A stretch of 6,493 nucleotides of DNA, taken from NCBI GenBank assembly GCA_003978075.1, contig QOAM01000010.1:1-6493 (forward strand), given 5' to 3'. Origin of the DNA: Thermodesulfatator sp. (lineage in GTDB: Bacteria > Desulfobacterota > Thermodesulfobacteria > Thermodesulfobacteriales > Thermodesulfobacteriaceae). Positions 4,129-6,493 of this stretch are shown here, in pieces. The translations under genes and the position numbers were made by a program. The notes under the pieces were generated by a model. The model was not told the origin of the DNA, searched no databases, and worked only from the letters and a program-made list of their open reading frames with translations. Every line of letters begins with the position of its first letter. Position 1 is the first letter of the stretch.

Positions 4129-6255
4129 ATGTTTCAGGTGGAGACGGAAATAGGGGGGCGCCCCTTCAGGTTGGAGACCGGGCGAGTGGCCCGGCAGGCC
4201 CACGGCTCGGTGCTGGTCAGTCACGGGGACACCGTGGTCCTGGTCACGGTGGTGGCTGCCGAAGAAGAGAAGGAAATGGACTTTCTGCCCCTCACCGTGG
4301 AATATCACGAGATGTATTATGCCGCCGGGCGCATCCCCGGGGGCTACTTCCGGCGGGAGCTGGGGCGACCCAGCGAAAAGGAGGTCATCACCGCCCGGCT
4401 CATCGATCGCCCTATCCGGCCCCTCTTCCCCAAGAAGTGGCGCTATGAGACCCAGGTGATCGCCACTGTGCTCTCCTTGGATCCGGAAATAGATCCCGAC
4501 ATCTTGGCCATCACCGGGGCCTCGGCGGCCTTGGAGCTCTCGCCCCTCCCTTTTGAGGGGCCCATCGCCGCGGTGCGCATAGGCCGGGTTAACGGCCAGT
4601 TTGTCCTCAATCCCACGGCCTCCGAGCTCCGCGAAAGTGAGCTCAACATCGTGGTGGCCGGTAGCGAGGAGGCCATTGTCATGGTGGAGGGCCTGGCCCG
4701 GGAAGTCTCGGAGGCAGTCATGGAGGAGGCCCTCTTTTTGGCCCACGAGGGGCTGAAACCCTTACTGGCCCTGCAACGGGAGTTGCGGGAGAAGGCCGGC
4801 CGGCCCAAGATGGCTTTTGAGGAGCCCCCGGTGGATGAAGCCCTGAAGTCCCGGGTCTTCGAGCTGGCCGAGGGCGGGGTGCGCGAGATTCTAAAGACCC
4901 CGGCCAAAGGGGAAAGAAACCGACGGCGCAAGACCCTGTTTCAGGAAGTCCTTGCTACGCTGGGCGAGGAGGTCGCAGGGCGAGAGGCCGAGGTGCGGGA
5001 GTATCTGGACGAGCTAGAGAAAATCCGTATGCGGGAGATGGTCCTTTCCGAGGGCCGACGCATTGATGGCCGTGGTCCGGAGGACATCCGGCCCATCTCT
5101 TGCGAGGTCTCGGTGCTCCCCCGCACCCATGGCTCAGCCCTCTTCTCCCGGGGGGAGACCCAGGTCTTGGTGGTGACCACCCTGGGAAGTCCTGAGGAGG
5201 AACAGCGGCTGGACCTCCCGGGGGAGGAGATCTTCAAGCACTTCATCTTGCACTACAACTTTCCCCCCTTCTGCGTAGGGGAGGTCAAGCCCTTGCGCGG
5301 GCCTTCGCGCCGGGAGATCGGTCACGGGATGCTGGCCGAAAGGGCCTTGAGCCCGGTCATCCCCGGAGAAGAAGAATTCCCTTACACCATCCGGGTGGTC
5401 TCGGATGTGCTCGAGTCCAACGGTTCCTCTTCCATGGCCACCGTCTGCGGGGCCACGCTCTCCCTGATGGACGCCGGGGTGCCTGTTCGGGACATGGTAG
5501 CGGGGATCGCCATGGGCCTGGTAAAAGAGGGCGAGCGGGTGGTGGTGCTTACGGACATCTTGGGCGACGAGGACCGCCTGGGGGACATGGATTTCAAGGT
5601 GGCAGGCACGGAAAGGGGTATCACCGCCTTCCAGATGGACGTGAAGGTGGCGGGGATTACCCGGGAGATCATGGCCCGGGCCCTGGAGCAGGCTCGCGAG
5701 GCTCGGCTCAAGATCCTGGAGGTCATGCGGCAGACCATTGCTCGGCCCCGGGAGACCCTTTCGGTCTACGCCCCTCGGGTGATCACCCTGGAGATCAATC
5801 CCGAAAAGGTGGGCCAGATCATCGGCCCCGGCGGAAAGACCATCAAGGGGATCATCGCCGCCTGCGGGGGCGAGGTCAAGATCGACATCGAGGACCAGAC
5901 CGGCCTGGTGCGCATCTACTCCTCGAATCTCGAGGCCGCAGAAAAGGCGGCTAAGATGATCGAGGAGCTTACTCAGGAGGCTGAAGTGGGGAAACTCTAC
6001 CTGGGCCGGGTCACCCGGGTTACGGACTTTGGGGCCTTTGTGGAGCTCTTCCCCGGCACCGTGGGGCTCATCCATATCTCTCAGCTCGACCACCGACGGG
6101 TGCGTAAGGTCACGGACATCCTCCGGGAAGGCGACGAGGTCCTGGTCAAGGTCATCGACATCGATAAGGCCGGGAGGATCAAGCTCTCACGCAAGGCCGC
6201 TCTGGAGGAGTCCGTGCGGGAGGTGGAGGAGTCCGAAAAGACCTCAGGCCAATAG
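4129..6255 (+). CDS. pnp: Polyribonucleotide nucleotidyltransferase (PNPase)
   Basis: A 708-residue phosphorolytic 3'-5' exoribonuclease (E. coli about 711) that forms a trimer and releases nucleoside diphosphates. Domains seen: first RNase PH-like core (about residues 1-140) with AGRIPGGYFRREL.GRPSEKE and RLIDRPIRPLFP; an all-alpha linker (about 145-300); a second, catalytic core from 309 with RRIDGRG, YNFPPFCVGEV, RREIGHGMLAERAL, and GDEDRLGDMDFKVAGT carrying the catalytic aspartates D480 and D486; a KH domain with GPGG at 566-569; and an S1 domain from about 621 (LYLGRVTRVTDFGAFVEL). All domains are complete. One extra Leu (L78) lies between the usual REGRPSE residues of the first core. 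AAGGAGGA at 4117-4124 precedes the ATG, 10 nt after rpsO. The last 12 nt overlap the 3' end of the convergent argF. Confidence 0.98.
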   Translation: MFQVETEIGGRPFRLETGRVARQAHGSVLVSHGDTVVLVTVVAAEEEKEMDFLPLTVEYHEMYYAAGRIPGGYFRRELGRPSEKEVITARLIDRPIRPLFPKKWRYETQVIATVLSLDPEIDPDILAITGASAALELSPLPFEGPIAAVRIGRVNGQFVLNPTASELRESELNIVVAGSEEAIVMVEGLAREVSEAVMEEALFLAHEGLKPLLALQRELREKAGRPKMAFEEPPVDEALKSRVFELAEGGVREILKTPAKGERNRRRKTLFQEVLATLGEEVAGREAEVREYLDELEKIRMREMVLSEGRRIDGRGPEDIRPISCEVSVLPRTHGSALFSRGETQVLVVTTLGSPEEEQRLDLPGEEIFKHFILHYNFPPFCVGEVKPLRGPSRREIGHGMLAERALSPVIPGEEEFPYTIRVVSDVLESNGSSSMATVCGATLSLMDAGVPVRDMVAGIAMGLVKEGERVVVLTDILGDEDRLGDMDFKVAGTERGITAFQMDVKVAGITREIMARALEQAREARLKILEVMRQTIARPRETLSVYAPRVITLEINPEKVGQIIGPGGKTIKGIIAACGGEVKIDIEDQTGLVRIYSSNLEAAEKAAKMIEELTQEAEVGKLYLGRVTRVTDFGAFVELFPGTVGLIHISQLDHRRVRKVTDILREGDEVLVKVIDIDKAGRIKLSRKAALEESVREVEESEKTSGQ

Positions 6256-6493
6256 CCACTCCAGGACCGCGGCGTGGAGCCACATCTTGTTTTCCGACTG
6301 CTCCCAGACCACAGAGCGCGGCCCCTCCAGGACCTCTTCGGTAATTTCCTCTCCGCGATGGGCCGGAAGACAGTGAAGCACGATGGCCTCCGGGGCAGCG
6401 TGCTTTAGGAGTTCGGCATTCACCTGGTAAGGCTGGAAGACCCGCCGCCGCTCCTCGGCCTCGGCCTCCTGCCCCATACTGGCCCAGACATCG
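6244..6493 (-). CDS. argF: Ornithine carbamoyltransferase, C-terminal part (5' truncated by window)
   Basis: The last 82 residues of a minus-strand gene whose frame stays open to the window edge; the stop TGA is at 6246-6244. OTCase joins ornithine and carbamoyl phosphate to make citrulline in arginine biosynthesis. Seen: DVWASMGQ at the edge, where the SMG loop is typical of ornithine enzymes as opposed to aspartate transcarbamoylase. Next come VFQPYQVN, then HCLPAHRGEEIT with the conserved Cys that closes on the substrate, and a final SENKMWLHAAVLEWLL helix. An internal Met at 6477 is the M of SMG and not the start. The gene converges on pnp with a 12-nt overlap (6244-6255). It belongs to a separate transcription unit unrelated to the translation operon. 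Confidence 0.94.
   Translation of the reverse strand, partial: DVWASMGQEAEAEERRRVFQPYQVNAELLKHAAPEAIVLHCLPAHRGEEITEEVLEGPRSVVWEQSENKMWLHAAVLEWLLA

Noticed and set aside
4018..4746. 242-codon minus-strand open frame opposite rpsO and pnp.
   Set aside because: It crosses the rpsO-pnp junction antisense to two clearly conserved genes, shows no family motif and has shadow-like composition.
5134..6093. 319-codon minus-strand open frame opposite pnp.
   Set aside because: It is His/Asp/Leu/Gly-rich with no recognisable domain, and lies wholly antisense to well-conserved PNPase sequence. It is a GC-driven shadow frame.
6274..6293. Terminator for pnp inside argF (GTGG/CCAC followed by TTGTTTT).
   Set aside because: The stem is only 3-4 pairs with a 2-4 nt loop, and the bases encode conserved ArgF residues. 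It is not convincing.

Overview
The window is an almost gap-free run of plus-strand genes for translation initiation, ribosome maturation and RNA turnover. It ends tail-to-tail against an arginine-biosynthesis gene on the minus strand. The order infB, ylxP (DUF503), rbfA, nrnA-like DHH phosphoesterase, truB, rpsO, pnp is the classical bacterial nusA/infB operon order, without the ribF often found between truB and rpsO. The DNA is GC-rich (my counts of sampled lines give about 62-70% in the core genes). The proteins are rich in Glu, Lys and Arg. Together with an archaeal/thermophile-style HEPN-nucleotidyltransferase pair, this suggests a thermophilic, Gram-negative-type bacterium, perhaps of the Thermodesulfobacteria/Desulfobacterota. 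That placement is an inference from style, not from a search.

Layout: 1-513 is the C-terminal end of infB. 510-1236 holds a HEPN-domain gene and a minimal nucleotidyltransferase (MNT) gene that overlap each other. They are wedged between infB and ylxP with no free space on either side and have clearly lower GC (about 50%). 1239-3774 holds ylxP, rbfA, nrnA-like and truB, joined by short gaps or overlaps. 3775-3848 is the only real intergenic space on the plus strand. It contains a long imperfect hairpin followed by a very strong Shine-Dalgarno sequence before rpsO. rpsO and pnp follow with a 10-nt gap. pnp ends overlapping the 3' end of a minus-strand argF by 12 nt, so the two genes converge.

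The core genes act together: IF2 starts translation, RbfA matures the 30S subunit, TruB modifies tRNA U55, S15 nucleates assembly of the 30S platform, and the NrnA-like enzyme and PNPase degrade RNA fragments and RNA. The HEPN-MNT pair is the foreign-looking element. It would be co-transcribed and probably translationally coupled with the housekeeping genes. The most interesting points are that insertion, the absence of the canonical HEPN RNase motif in its HEPN partner, and the rpsO leader hairpin, which contains a G-U/G-C step resembling the S15 recognition motif.
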